From: Cacajao melanocephalus
Lineage: Eukaryota; Chordata; Mammalia; Primates; Pitheciidae
Length of the DNA stretch: 64,000 bases
Direction: 5' to 3'
Assembly (NCBI GenBank): GCA_963573385.1
Contig: CAUYLG010017796.1
Coordinates: 1 to 64,000 of the forward strand
The notes beneath the pieces are model-generated. The model searched no databases and was not told the DNA's origin. It was given only the letters and a program-made list of their open reading frames with translations. The position numbers were made by a program, and so were the translations under genes. Below, in pieces: positions 48,637 to 59,946 of the stretch. Each line of letters opens with the position of its first letter. The stretch's first letter is position 1.

Positions 48637-49640
48637 TCACAATTTGGTATGGTTTTGCAGTGGTTTTTCCTTTCCATATTTAGTGCTTCCTTCAGGAGTT
48701 CTTGTAAGGGAGGCCTGATGGTGACAAATCTCTCAGCATTTTCTTGTCTGTAAAGGATTTTCTTTCTCCTTCACTTGTGAAGCTTAGTTTGGCTGGATAT
48801 GAAATTCTGGGTTGAAAATTCTATTTTTTTAAGAGTGTTGAATATTGGCCCCACTCTCTTCTGGCTTGTAGGGTTTCTGCAGAGAAATACACTGTTAGTC
48901 TGATGGGCTTCCCTTTGTGGGTAACCTGACCTTTATCTCTGGCTGCCCTTAATATTTTTTCTTTCATTTCAGCCTTGGTGAATCTCATGATTACGTGTCT
49001 TGGTGTTGCTCTTCTCAAGGAGTCTGCTTGTGGTGTTCTCTGAATTTGAATGTTGGTCTGTCTTGCTAGGTTAGGAAAGTATCCTGGATAATATCCTGAA
49101 GAGTATTTTCCAACTTGTTTCCATTTTTTCCATCAGTTTCAGGTACACCAATCAAACATAGGTTTGGTCTTTTCACATACTCCCATATTCCTTGGAGGCT
49201 TTGTTTGATCTTTTTCATTTTATTTCCTCTAATCTTGTCTTCACCCTTTATTTCATTGAGTTGATCTTCAGTCTCTGATATCCTTTCTTCCACTTGATTG
49301 ACTCAGCTATTGATACTTGTGTATGCTTCACAAAGTTCTTGTGCAGTGTTTTTCACCTCCATCAGGTCATTTATGTTCTTCTCTAAACTGGTTATTCTGG
49401 TTAGCAATTCCTCTAACCTATTTTCAGTGTTCTTAGCTTCCTTGCATTGGATTAGAGCATGCTCCTTTAGCTCTGAGCAGTTTGTGATTTCCCATCTTCT
49501 AAACCCAACTTCTGTCAATTAGCCAAACTCATTCTCTGTCCAGTTTTGTTCCCTTGCTGGCAAGGGGTGTGATCCTTCAGAGAAGAAAAGGTATTCTGTT
49601 TTTTGGAATTTTCAGCCTTTTTGTGCTGGTTTTTCCTCAT
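48637..49640 (-). pseudogene. L1 ORF1 (RNA-binding chaperone), disabled
   Basis: L1 ORF1 encodes a trimeric coiled-coil RNA-binding protein that packages L1 RNA. The start reads MRKNQHKKAENSKKQ at 49640 (minus), then the frame is lost near 49520. Coiled-coil residues survive in another frame at 49303-49518 (LEELLTRITSLEKNINDL), the RNA-recognition part at 49066-49293 (RPNLCLIGVPETDG), and the C-terminal domain at 48821-49018 (HKGKPIRLTVYFSAETLQAR). The stop is at 48637-48639. The total of 1,004 bp is near the usual 1,017. At least two frameshifts separate these pieces. Confidence 0.92.
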
Positions 49641-50238
49641 GTTCATGGATGTGTATACCTTTGGTCTTTGATGTTAATCACCTTTGGATGGGATTTTTGT
49701 GGGGACACCCTTTTTGTTGATGTTGATGTTATTCCTTCTTGCTTGTTAGTTTTCCTTCTAATAGGCCCTTCTGCTGCAGGTCTGCTGGAGTTTGCTGGAG
49801 GTCTACTCCAGACCCTGTTTGCCTGGGTATCGCCAGTGGAGGCTGCAGAACAGCAAAGATTGCTACTTCTTCCTTTTTCTGGAAGCTTTGTCCCAGAAGG
49901 GCACATGCCAGATGTCAGCTGGAGCTCTCCTGTATGAGGTGTCTGTTGATCCTTGCTGGGAGGTGTCTCCCAGTCAGGAGGCACAGGAATCAGGAACTCA
50001 CTTGAGGAGGCAGTCTATCCTTTACAGAGCTTGAGTTCTGTGCTAGGAGAGCTGCTGCTCTCTTCAGAGCTGGCAGGCAGGAACATTTAAGTCTTCTGAA
50101 GCTGCACCCACAGCCATCCCTTTCCTGAGGTGCTCTGCCAGAGGGAGATAGGAATTTACCTATAAGCCCCTGACTGGGGCTGCTGCCTTTCTTTCAGAGA
50201 TGCCCTGCGTAGAGAGGAGGAATCTAGAGTGGCAGTCT
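49641..50238 (-). promoter_or_regulatory. L1 5' UTR (internal promoter region), 5'-truncated
   Basis: About 600 bp upstream of ORF1 on the minus strand match the primate L1 5' UTR, for example GGTCTGCTGGAGTTTGCTGG and CTGGGAGGTGTCTCCCAGTC on the plus strand. The distal end, which carries the YY1 site and start point in intact elements, is missing, so promoter activity is unlikely. Confidence 0.8.
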
Positions 50239-50643
50239 GAAGCTGTTATTTCTTATGATACTAATGCCTGCCACTGGAATAGGTTCAGAAGGACCTGCCT
50301 AAGGCTATTTTATAGTTAACATTATTTTATAAGTAGAATGTGTACACTTTAAAATAATGATAAAATGTGTAGTATACTAAATACACAAACCATTACCATA
50401 GTTGTTTATTACTATTATCAAGTATTATGTACTTTTCATAATTGTATATGCTCTCGGTTTATACTCTTGGCAGCACAGTAGGTTTGTTTACACCAACATT
50501 ACCACAAACAGATAAGTACTCTGCCACAATGGCTCAATATCACTACGGGACAGGAATTTTTCAGCTCCATCATAATCTCATGGGATCATCATCTTATATG
50601 TGATCAATCGTTGACCAAAACATTGTTATGTAGCTCATAACTA
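50239..50643. mobile_element. Tigger-type (TcMar) DNA transposon, right part
   Basis: Resumes at the L1 target copy, then GCACAGTAGGTTTGTTTACA, ATTTTTCAGCTCCATCATAA and the right terminal inverted repeat ending CATTGTTATGTAGCTCATAA. Together with 43663-44482 it gives about 1.2 kb of non-coding transposon. Confidence 0.85.
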
Positions 50644-50649
50644 TTTATA

Positions 50650-50689
50650 GATATAGATATCAATAAGAAACCTACCTATCAATTTATCT

Positions 50690-50735
<46 letters not shown>

Positions 50736-50845
50736 GTCAGCTTATCTGCTAGATACATTGCTGGCTGTGTAATTGCTTGGCAAATGGTATTCACATTTTG
50801 AATATTAGAAACAAGTTCCAAATTGTCCTTAACACACTTCTATAT
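50650..50845 (-). mobile_element. Old L1M(E)-class LINE, right part of a nest
   Basis: After a TCTA repeat, TGTGTAATTGCTTGGCAAAT and AAACAAGTTCCAAATTGTCC match the part of the antisense L1M 3' region that follows the segment ending at 43662. This shows the Tigger element landed inside the L1M. Confidence 0.55.
50689..50735. repeat. (TCTA)n tetranucleotide microsatellite
   Basis: About 11 uninterrupted TCTA units, long enough to be polymorphic. Confidence 0.95.
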
Positions 50846-51850
50846 GCCTACTATAATGACTAATTTTTTAAAAAGTCAACTGGCAATACTAATTGCTGAT
50901 GAAGATGCATAGAAACAGAAACTCTAATGTATTGCTGGTGGGAATGCAAAATGGCATAGTCACTTTGGAAGACAAATTGGCATTTTCTTACAAAGCTAAA
51001 CATGATCTCACCATTTGCTACAATTGTTCTTTTAGGCGCTTATCCAGCTAATTTGAAACCTTACAAACTTATGTCCACAAAAACACCCATACGTGAAGGT
51101 TTATAGTGTCTTTATTTATAAAGAGGTATTTTAACAGGTGAATATATACATAAACTCTGTCACAAAATGTAAAAAGAAATGAGCTATCAATAAACTGTGC
51201 CACAAAAGATAAAAAGAAATGAGCTATCAGGCCACAAAAAGGCATGGTTGAATCTTAAATGCATATTGCTAAGTAGAAAAGGTTACATACTGTTTAATTC
51301 CAGTTACATGGAATCCTGAAAAAGGCAAACTTCAAAAGAATACAAAATACAAAGAATGCCAAATAATCTTAAATAATTCATAATATATAGATACTTTCCT
51401 ATCAAGGAAGTGGAGCATAACTCCCAACTCATTAAGAGTGGGCTGTACATAGTAACTTCTTTCCAAAGGGTGCAGTATGAAACTAGGGAGAAAAACAGTG
51501 ACTTAACAATCTGACAGATCAGAAACCTGACAGGTCAACATCAACAGTAATGTTATGCTGATAGTGTGTATCCTTGAAATGATGTGTTGGAAATGGCACT
51601 TTACCTCTGTCATCCTCCTCCTAACACCAGTCTAATCATGGGAGAAACATAAGACAAATCTACTTTGAGAAACATTCTGTAATATATACCAGACCAGTAC
51701 TGTTCAAAACTCTTACAGCCATCAAAAACAAGGAAAGTCTGTGAAAGTGTAACATCCAAGAGGAGCCTAAGGAGATATAATAATTAAATGTCATGTATCC
51801 TAGGTGGAATTCTGGAACAGAAAAAGTATATTAGGTAAAGCTACATTGTT
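50846..51850 (+). mobile_element. Old L1M-class LINE 3' region
   Basis: Sense L1M: TGTATTGCTGGTGGGAATGC (50928), CACTTTGGAAGACAAATTGG, ATGTCCACAAAAACACCCAT, then the 3' UTR with CATCAAAAACAAGGAAAGTC (51721), CAAGAGGAGCCTAAGGAGAT and GGAATTCTGGAACAGAAAAA (51805). Decayed, with no usable frame. A 40-bp tandem duplication (51150-51229) lies inside. Confidence 0.85.
51150..51229 (+). repeat. Tandem duplication, two 40-bp units
   Basis: 51150-51189 and 51190-51229, both starting ATAAACT and ending AAAAAGAAATGAGCTATCA, about four differences. The duplicated piece is L1M sequence. Confidence 0.93.
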
Positions 51851-52269
51851 GGCAAGTTGGAACATTTTGTCAATTCATGAATTCACTATTTTGAATATTG
51901 AACCCTCAGTAAAGACATTTTCAGGAAATTGATTTTCAGCAAAACAGCCATTGGGTATATTGATCAGCTATAATTCTGGAAGTTCTGGTTTTCCCTGAGG
52001 TTTATCATTAATATCATAGTGAAAAGCTATTTTTTATTCATCAATAGCCGAAAGACTTAATAGCATTTGAAACTTGAGAATGTTAGAAATAAATGCAGCA
52101 ACTGAAAAGCTCATGGCATATTGTGACTTAGATTTGAAGATATATCCAAGTTTTCAAAAAACACTGTTTTCAATAATATAGCATTTGACTATATAATCCA
52201 TATTCTCTTAACATTTATATATTGAAAATTTTTTAAACTCTAAACTTGAACTGCATATGAACCTAATAT
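51851..52269. other. Unassigned A+T-rich sequence
   Basis: Nothing recognised. Confidence 0.5.
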
Positions 52270-52445
52270 TCAAGAGCTCTTTTGAACCTAACAACAATTC
52301 TATCATGGAGCGATGGCTGTGAATTCTCCTTAGGTTAAACATAATAAAATTGACTTTAGTGATTTAAATAATTCACCCAAAGCTCTTATTGTCAGTGGCA
52401 GCAGTGGAATTTCAACCTGGGTCCTAAGTCTAGCTGTCTGGAGAA
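52270..52445 (-). mobile_element. MIR SINE fragment
   Basis: AGTGGCAGCAGTGGAATTTC (52395) and AACCTGGGTCCTAAGTCTAG match the antisense MIR tRNA-like half. The 3' half is weak. Confidence 0.6.
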
Positions 52446-52529
52446 TTTCTCATGATTCATATGCCCTTGTATTATTTATTATTCTAAATAACATCATTAC
52501 AGTAAAGCATGTTTTATAATTTATTTTAA

Positions 52530-53080
52530 ACAAAACTTTGAAATGTTTGCTTATTGTGAAAGTATCATACATACAGAAAAATTGTGTAGAAAAATAATAG
52601 AAAAGCTCATATGATCCCATAACAGAACTTTTTAGAAAAATGAGATTGCATTTTGCTTAACTAAAAACTTGTTCAATTTAATTATTTCATATTTCTATTT
52701 ATATTTCTACCACTTGTTAGTATTACTATTTTCCAAGTTTGTATGGATGGATTCATATTCTGTGTATTCTTCTATGACTTGTAGTTCAGGAAATATAAAC
52801 TTTTGAGATTTATCCATGTTAATGTGTATAATGTAGGTCATTACTTTTCACAGATGTGTAGTTTTCTTTGACATGAATATACCGTAATTTTAATTTTTCT
52901 CTTTTCATTGTAAATGTGTTTTGCAGTTGTTGTCAGTTTGGGATTTAAAAATTTTCTGTGGTTACTTGCCTGTTTATCTATCATGAACTGTGGACATTCT
53001 TGTGCATGCAATGGAGTATACATGTGCAAGATATTTTTAGAAGTTCTGGAGTGACATTTGAAGAATATGCTCAGAGCTTT
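52530..53080 (-). mobile_element. Old L1M(E)-class LINE fragment
   Basis: GAAAGTATCATACATACAGA (52558), TTTTGAGATTTATCCATGTT (52801) and GTGGACATTCTTGTGCATGC (52990) follow the antisense L1M 3' region. Same family as 31480-32040. Confidence 0.65.
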
Positions 53081-56000
53081 CACTACAGACCACAGAAATC
53101 AATAATAGCATTTATAAATGTAACTAAACAAGTTCTTATATGAGGTCCATATGAGTAAGTACTAGATGAGAGAATTGTAACAATCCTGTAACAGAAGATG
53201 CAGTATTGTTGAAGCAAGTCCCTCGCTTGATTTTTCTGCACTCATCAATGACACAGGGTATAGAGCTAAGAAAGAATTTGATTTTCCTGGAGAGACAGTG
53301 TGTGTGTGCATATCCTTCTTTACTAGCATTTGGCTTCTTCATATCTTCTTGAAGAAGACTCTACTGTGCTCTACTTTAATTTTTTATGTCAATATTTTGG
53401 ATCCTTTAGAATAAAACCTACATTTTAAATTTTGCTTGCAATAGCAAGAATATGAGCAATAATCATCTTTCCCACTGGCAATAATGTATTTTTGGTAAAT
53501 TTTAAAAATTGAACCATAGGGAGCTATTCTTTCAAGGTCATTAAAAATGGAAGCTTGTGGCTATTTCTGTCATGGAAGAGTAATAACCACTATAATCTTA
53601 TCCCACTTGAGAAATGAGTAATTCTTTATTTCATTACATTCCCAACCAGAATATCTGATCCATCAGTAATTACTCACATATTTTTTGGCTCATATAATTT
53701 CTATAACTGAAAAAAAGATCTAAATATATATTTTATTTACAAGATAGGTTTTGGTGCAGTAATATTCTAGCACCAATAGTACTTTCAACAGGTTGGTCTC
53801 TGAAATATCAATACACATAAAATGGCCTCAAACAAAGTAATGTGGCAAAGCCATGACAGCTGGCCCTCTGAGTATTATCAAAATACCAGACTTTTGCTAT
53901 GAGATATTCAAGGACAGTGTAAATCCCGTATAGTAGAAAAAAATGATGCATTACTATAAATATACATAATCTGTAATACTTCTTCATAAGAAGATATGTG
54001 AATATTTATGCATCCTGATGAATTTTCAGGAGTACACACATGGCCAGAACAATATCTGAATACTTTAGTGGAACAACATTTTATCTGCCTTTTTGGCCAG
54101 AGAAAAGTAGTTTATAACATGTAAACAGTGCAACCCATTCTATGGGAATTTTGTAGTGATTCTTAGATTTAGGAAACTAAGATTCTGTACTTCAAAGATC
54201 TTAAAATGAAGTAGGAAGATGAGTCATGTACACGTAAAACACATATTAAATATGAGAAATAATTAAACTAATAAATCAAATGCATCTTTCTGATTTGGTT
54301 TTTTGAAAAACTTGAAATACAGAAAATGTACTCTGACTTGATACATTCAGAATCCTCATCATTTTAGATTTCTTGCTCTAATAATACATTTATATTTCTA
54401 AATCACCAAGTGGGCAGATCAACAAATTTATCAGAGTAAACTTATAATTCCATTCTCCAGAGAGCTCTTCAACCAAGGTGCAGACTACTTGTTACCACCA
54501 ATAATTCCTCCTTCCCTTCATCAGGAATAACCCCTGGACATAGGATAGGAGTTAGAAGACTTAAAGAAGGATCTTTAGGGAGATAGAAGACTAGGGCTTC
54601 ACACAGAGAAGTAGGAATGTCATCAGAATCCACTGGAATAAATGTTCACCTATGATTAAACTATACTATTTATTTTTGAAGGAAGATAAGTAATAAGTAT
54701 TCTTTCCTTTAAAGATATCCAATCTAAAGGAATCAGGGTAGTGTGATGGAATAAGAACTGTATTACAAGTCAAAAGGAAAACTTTGTAGACCTTGAATTT
54801 TACTCACTACTGGCTCTCTTAGTTGCCTTATCAATTAAATTGAAATTAAAATGTGTACCCAAGTAGGTAGTTTTTAATGTTAAGGAAAGATCTGTGGATA
54901 TAAATGCCTTATATGCTACCTGAAGTAAAATGTACACTAATACCTATGGTACATGCAATTAATATACTCTTTATACAGTTATAAAAATAGTCTTAACAAA
55001 ATATTTATTATAACATGGAGATATGCTTGCAATATAGCATATTAAGAAAGAATATTATCAAAATCTGGATATATACCTTAAATAGACCATAAATACATGA
55101 AGTGTATTGAAAGAGCATGCATTGAAACAAAAAGAAAAACACATATCCAAAACATTAGTAAAAATTGTTTTTGTGTGATGAGGCTGCGGATGACCTTTTT
55201 TCTTTCACATTTCTGTATTTTCCAAATGCTCTATACCAAATAAAAGTTTCAATTTTTTTCGATGAAAAAATAAATATTATTATAATTTTAGTTACATACT
55301 TTATTTCTCCAACAAACTTGTTTCCTGAGGAAAAGAGTTGTGTAATTTAGTCCTTTGAATCATAACATATCAATATATCTAAATTAAGGGTCAAATACAA
55401 ATTTTTCAGCTGGCAGACGATTGATAGGTTTTTCTCTCTCAGTACTTTCTAGAACATCGAAAAGGGAAAAATATGACTCAATCTGTTTTGTTTCTAATTC
55501 ACATCTGAAAGCTCCCATACATCTACCAAGTTATAAGGCTAAAATCTAGGCTGTCGTAAACTGTTTTGAAAGGAATATTATTTTTTTAAAGGAAGAGTCA
55601 GTTTGTTAAAGCTATGTGAATAATGTAGCATGTGCAAAATTTGGCATCAGCTCATATTCTGATAGCGCCAGACACCAAGAGAAAAGCCTTTCTTGTCTCT
55701 TCCTCACTCCGAGGAAGAAATATCATCTTCTTTTACTGCAGAATTAAAAGCTGAGGTGAAAAAGAACTGGTTGACTATTTCTACTGAAATATCTGTTCCA
55801 ACACCACAGTTGATAGTAGTACATAGTCTGAGAGCCTTCAATACTCAGTCCCATCTGTTAAAATGGCACAGTGCCTAAACGCCAGATGGTATACTGGCTT
55901 CACAGGGACAGAGGCGCCAGAAAGAGGGCTTTAGAAGACATTTTTAATACCACCCCCTTGGGCTTCCTGCCTTGGTAACAACTCACCCATGCTGGCGACC

Positions 56001-56936
56001 CTGTCACAGCTCACATTGCTTCCATAATATCTAGAAATAAGAGGTTCCAAACGCTTACTAAGTCACTTTCTTCAGCTGCCTACTGGTTTCTGATCTTTTA
56101 AAAGTTGAAAAAGAATACCAAAGTGGAAAAAAGAAAGGCCAAGGGTGGCTAACATTTAAAGTTTCCAATACCCACACCCTGTATCTGAGGGTGAGTAGGA
56201 TTATATGATGTGTTGAACCCTATTATGTAAGGGTGAAGTAAGTAGACACTGGTTGAGCAATTTACCCATTTTCAATGAGAAGAGAGCAGTTCTGTTACAT
56301 GGAAGAATGAGTTTATACGGTCCACGCAACCTAAAGACAAAAAGTGCTCTAGCTATCAAAAAATAAAACACTCCCTCATTTAGTTAATGAAAAATGGTAA
56401 TTTAAAAATACATTTACAAATAGCTTAACTATTTCTCAAAACTGTCTGGCTAGATAATTACAATGATCATAGACTTTCTGAGAGATAATTTTCAAAAAAA
56501 GCAAACACAAAGTTATACAAATACAGAATGAAGATGTATCACTGATTTGTTAACTCAATTATGTAATCGGTAGGATGGCAAAGTTGGTTCAAAGACTATT
56601 TCAGGAACCAGTTATGTGGACATTTAAAATATGAATATGTTGTCGAGGTAAATTTCAAAGCTTATTCAGGTCCATCAGGCCAATAATTCCACAATCTTTG
56701 GGGTGGATTTTTATGGGAAAAAATTCTCCAAGTTAATATGTAGCTTCAGAAATTCTGTATTCTAATCAAGCAGTAAATAGCAAAGCCAAACACAGGTACA
56801 TTCTCAAAGAGAATTAACAATCCTGGATGAGCCTAGTAGCAAAATGCTCCAGAGTATCAGTGAATGACAATGCTGAACTCTCTTTTGTCTTATCTCCAAG
56901 TCTTGACTACTTTTTCTTGACTACATCAGAATAAAA
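53081..56936. other. 3.9 kb without a recognisable repeat or gene
   Basis: A+T-rich, low CpG, frames all short. This is the longest stretch in the window in which I can name nothing. Deeply decayed repeats or conserved non-coding elements could both be present, and sequence alone cannot separate them. Confidence 0.5.
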
Positions 56937-56966
56937 TCTCTCTCTCTCTCTCTCTCTCTCTCAATC

Positions 56967-57009
<43 letters not shown>
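56937..57009. repeat. (TC)n / (TG)n compound microsatellite
   Basis: (TC)13 at 56937-56962, a short AATCTT linker, then (TG)n of about 20 units at 56969-57008. Pyrimidine-purine mirror and Z-DNA-prone alternating tracts side by side. Almost certainly length-polymorphic. Confidence 0.97.
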
Positions 57010-57011
<2 letters not shown>

Positions 57012-57483
57012 CTGTAAAGAGGTTGATTTGGAAAATCCTAGGAATTTTATTTAGCTGTAATAGCAATAAGATGTGTTTCCACTCCCCTGGGTTTAAATTG
57101 TCTTTCTAGCAAGTAATGTCTCTTTCTATTCCCATGCCATCCACCCTCACTAAGAAGGTCAGTGTTATTTTCTGATTTAAAAAAAAATTAGTCCTTTTAC
57201 CCTAGGATCTTAATGACATTTTTGCCCCAAGTGTTTAGCTATTTTCATCAGACATTATTCCAAGCTAATTTAAACATTTTCTTATGTAATTGGTAAATAA
57301 ATACAACACTTAAACATAAAATAGAAATTTGCTGACTGCATTCAGCGCACACATTTGTCTTTCTCCGCCAACTACTCTACTCATTATCTCACTCCAAGAT
57401 CAAGTGGGGTTTAGAAGGTATCTTAAGCCCTGTGTCTGTTATATGAGTCTCAGGCCTAAATAAATCTGCCCTCTGCATTCTTA
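57010..57483. other. Unassigned sequence
   Basis: No repeat or gene recognised. Confidence 0.5.
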
Positions 57484-57626
57484 AATATCTATATATGTTC
57501 ATGTGTGTGTGTGCCACTAAATACACAAATATGTATATATACTTATGTACACACACCACACATATATACGCATACATAAAAACATATACATACACATGTA
57601 AATATGTATATATAAATATGTATATG
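57484..57626. repeat. Imperfect TA/CA/TG-rich tract
   Basis: Alternating words such as ATATGTATATATACTTATGT and ACATATACATACACATGTAA. The Alu at 57627 inserted into it, and similar words (CATATGTATATGTATATAAG) follow the Alu tail. Confidence 0.85.
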
Positions 57627-57918
57627 GGCCAGGCATGGTGGCTCACGCCTGTAATCCCAGCACTTTGGAAGGCCAAGGCGGGCAGATCACTTGAGGTCAG
57701 GAGTTTGAGACAAGCCTGGCCAGCATGGTGAAACCCCATTTCTACTAAAAATACAAAAAAATTAGCAGGGGTAGTGGCACACACCTATAATCCCAACTAC
57801 TTGGAATGCTGAGACAAGGGAGAATCATTTGAAATCAGGAGGCAGAGGCTGCAGTGAGCCAAGATCATGCCACTGCACTCCAGCCTGGGTCACAAAGCAA
57901 GACCGTCCCCCCAAAAAA
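57627..57918 (+). mobile_element. Alu SINE, AluS-like
   Basis: Starts GGGCCAGGCATGGTGGCTCA; left arm GATCACTTGAGGTCAGGAGT (AluS/Sx pattern); linker AAAAATACAAAAAAATTAGC; right arm ends CAAGACCGTCCCCCCAAAAA. ATATGTATAT occurs on both sides and can serve as target-site copies, although the surrounding repeat makes this ambiguous. Confidence 0.95.
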
Positions 57919-57960
57919 CATATGTATATGTATATAAGCATGTACTTACTTAGCGAGCAT

Positions 57961-58038
57961 AGTAGTATTACATGATTTGGGATTTTCATGGTTATGCAAA
58001 TTTAATCATTCATTTATTTCTCAGCAGTATTTCTTCAG
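57961..58038 (+). repeat. Donor copy of a 78-bp block also present at 61749
   Basis: AGTAGTATTACATGATTTGG onward to CAGTATTTCTTCAG. It recurs at 61749-61826 in the same orientation, ungapped, with four differences. Here it sits in native context, running into the L2 remnant. Confidence 0.97.
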
Positions 58039-58165
58039 CCAAGTAATATTCTTTCTATGCTAGACATTGGGCTAGGTGCTAGGGATAGAACTCTGAAAAT
58101 AAAGGTAGACACAAAGCCTCCCCTCAAGGAGCGTAACATCTTGTGAGAAAGACATTTAAAAAATA
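58005..58165 (-). mobile_element. L2 LINE 3' fragment
   Basis: CATTGGGCTAGGTGCTAGGG (58065), AATAAAGGTAGACACAAAGC and CCCCTCAAGGAGCGTAACAT match the antisense L2 3' end closely. Confidence 0.75.
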
Positions 58166-58828
58166 TAATCTAGCTATCTATTATATATCTCATCAATTTA
58201 TCCATATCTATTATATATCTCATTTATCTATCTGTAATATGAAAAAGAAATACAGGATTTTGAGAATGCAAACCATGGAAAAAAAACCACTCAGAACATA
58301 AAAAGGTTTTTTCTGAGGCAGTGACAAGAAATCTAAAAAATAAAGAAAAAGGAAGGTTTTTTCAGGATCTCATGAGCCATGCATGAAACAACATTGATAA
58401 TAATTTGATACAGTTGTTATATCAGAAAGCACAAAACTCTGTCTTCCATTGTGTTCAAGATGACAGTGACGCATGTGTATTCTCACTTTCTGTTGTGAGT
58501 GATCAAAAACCCCTCAAACTTGTTTAAGAAAAATGGAATATATTGCTTTATACAATGGAGGAGTGGTTTCAGATATTGCTTATTCCAGGGTTCAAACAAT
58601 TTATCTTTTTCTTAATAATCAGGCATTGCCTCCTTGATATTGAATCCATTATCCAACCCCACATGGTAGAAAGACAGTAGCATATAGCTCCAGGGACGAT
58701 ATTCCTCCAGGTTGAAATCCAGCAAAAATATCCCACACATTATGAATTCTTAGATTCAAATGTGACCAGCTGAGGTCACTTACCAATCCCTGAGAAAATA
58801 TCACAAAATACTAGAAAATAAAAAACAT
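58166..58828. other. Unassigned sequence with a short direct repeat
   Basis: ATCTATTATATATCTCAT occurs at 58176-58193 and again at 58206-58223 (18 bp, identical). 58500-58660 looks like an old dispersed element I cannot name. Confidence 0.5.
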
Positions 58829-58834
58829 GGGGCC

Positions 58835-58842
58835 AAGATGGC
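58835..58842 (+). promoter_or_regulatory. YY1-type site at the L1 5' end
   Basis: AAGATGGC within CCAAGATGGCCG, seven bases into the element. In active L1 a YY1 site at this place directs the transcription start. The core is intact here, but nothing shows it is used. Confidence 0.5.
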
Positions 58843-59946
58843 CGACTAGAAACAGTGGACATGGGAGGCTCCCATCGAAAAGATCCAAAACAGCATGCGA
58901 ATCCTGCACCGGAAACCGAGGTATCCAGGTTCCATCATCAGGACTGATCAGGCAGCTGGCCTGACCTACGGAGAGGAAGGAAGAGCACTGTGGTGTGGTG
59001 GCTTACCTGAGAGACACATAGGGTAGGGGAGCCCTCATCCCCAGCCAAGGGAGGCAGTCACTGAGCATGGTACCCAGCCTGGGAAACCAAGCTGTTTCTA
59101 TGAAACTGTGCAACCCATGGATTGGAAGATCCCACTAGGGGGCCCACATGACCAGGGCCTTCAGCTCCAACCACAGAGCCACGCTGATTCTCAACAACCG
59201 CTCCACTAGAATTGGCCTAAGCCTGCAGAATTCCCAGGGAGAGGGGCAGCACTAAACACTACTGCAGCTGCCTGTGGTCTAAGCCATCTGAGCTCATTGT
59301 GGGAGGAACAGCGGCCAACACTGTGGCTGCAGGGCCTCCCTGCATGAACTCCAACTCCAGCCAGGGGCTCAGGGAGAGAACTCTGATCTCCCTGGACCTG
59401 AGCCCTTAGAGGGAGGGGTGGCCATAGTCTCCATGGACAAGCAGACTTAGTCTTTCCACCTGCTAGCTCTGAGGAATCCAGGCAGCCCAGATGAGTGGGT
59501 TTTCCTCCAAAGCAGCAGACCCCCTTCACCAAGGGATAGCTAAAGTGCCTCGTTAAATGGGTTCTGCTTCCTGTGCCACCAACTGGGTGATATTCCCCCA
59601 ACAGGGATTGTCAGATATCCTACACAGGAGCATTCCTACTGGTACGGACATCAGGTTGGTACGCGTTGAGGTCAGAGATCCCAGAGACAGGAACAGGCGC
59701 CCATCTTTGCTGTTCTCCAGCCTCCTTGAGTGACATTTTCAGGCACAAGAGCAAACCAGATGAATAGGGCCTGAAGTGAATCCCCAGCAAACTGCCGCAT
59801 CCCTACAGAAGAGGGATCTGACTTGAAAAAAACAAACAAACAGAAAGCAACAAAAACAGCATAAACAAAAAAAGTTCAAAGCCCCCACAAAAACCCCATT
59901 CAAAGGTCAGCAGCCTCAAACATCAAAACTAGACAAACTCGTGAAG

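Larger units (their letters stand above)
44483..50238 (-). mobile_element. L1 LINE, 5.76 kb, nearly full-length, primate type (L1PA/L1PB-like)
   Basis: On the minus strand, in order: partial 5' UTR (50238 to 49641), ORF1 (49640-48637), a 63-base spacer, ORF2 (48573-44753), 3' UTR and A-rich tail (to 44483). Flanked by GAAGCTATCATCTCTT (44467-44482) and GAAGCTGTTATTTCTT (50239-50254), 16-bp target-site copies differing at three transitions. Both lie inside the Tigger element, and the right copy continues it seamlessly. The 5' UTR is truncated. All frames are broken, so it is inactive. Its 5' UTR wording is that of an older L1PA or L1PB group. Confidence 0.95.

Noticed and set aside
49554..50034. 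Overlapping frames of 80-127 codons on both strands
   Set aside because: They fall in the L1 5' UTR, which is relatively G+C-rich and gives long spurious frames.
57389..57784. 131-codon minus-strand frame with tyrosine- and valine-rich middle
   Set aside because: It is a translation of antisense Alu plus the TA/CA microsatellite, not a gene.
59206..59601. 131-codon minus-strand frame
   Set aside because: Antisense to the L1 5' UTR at 58829-59946; no protein family and no reason to think it is translated.
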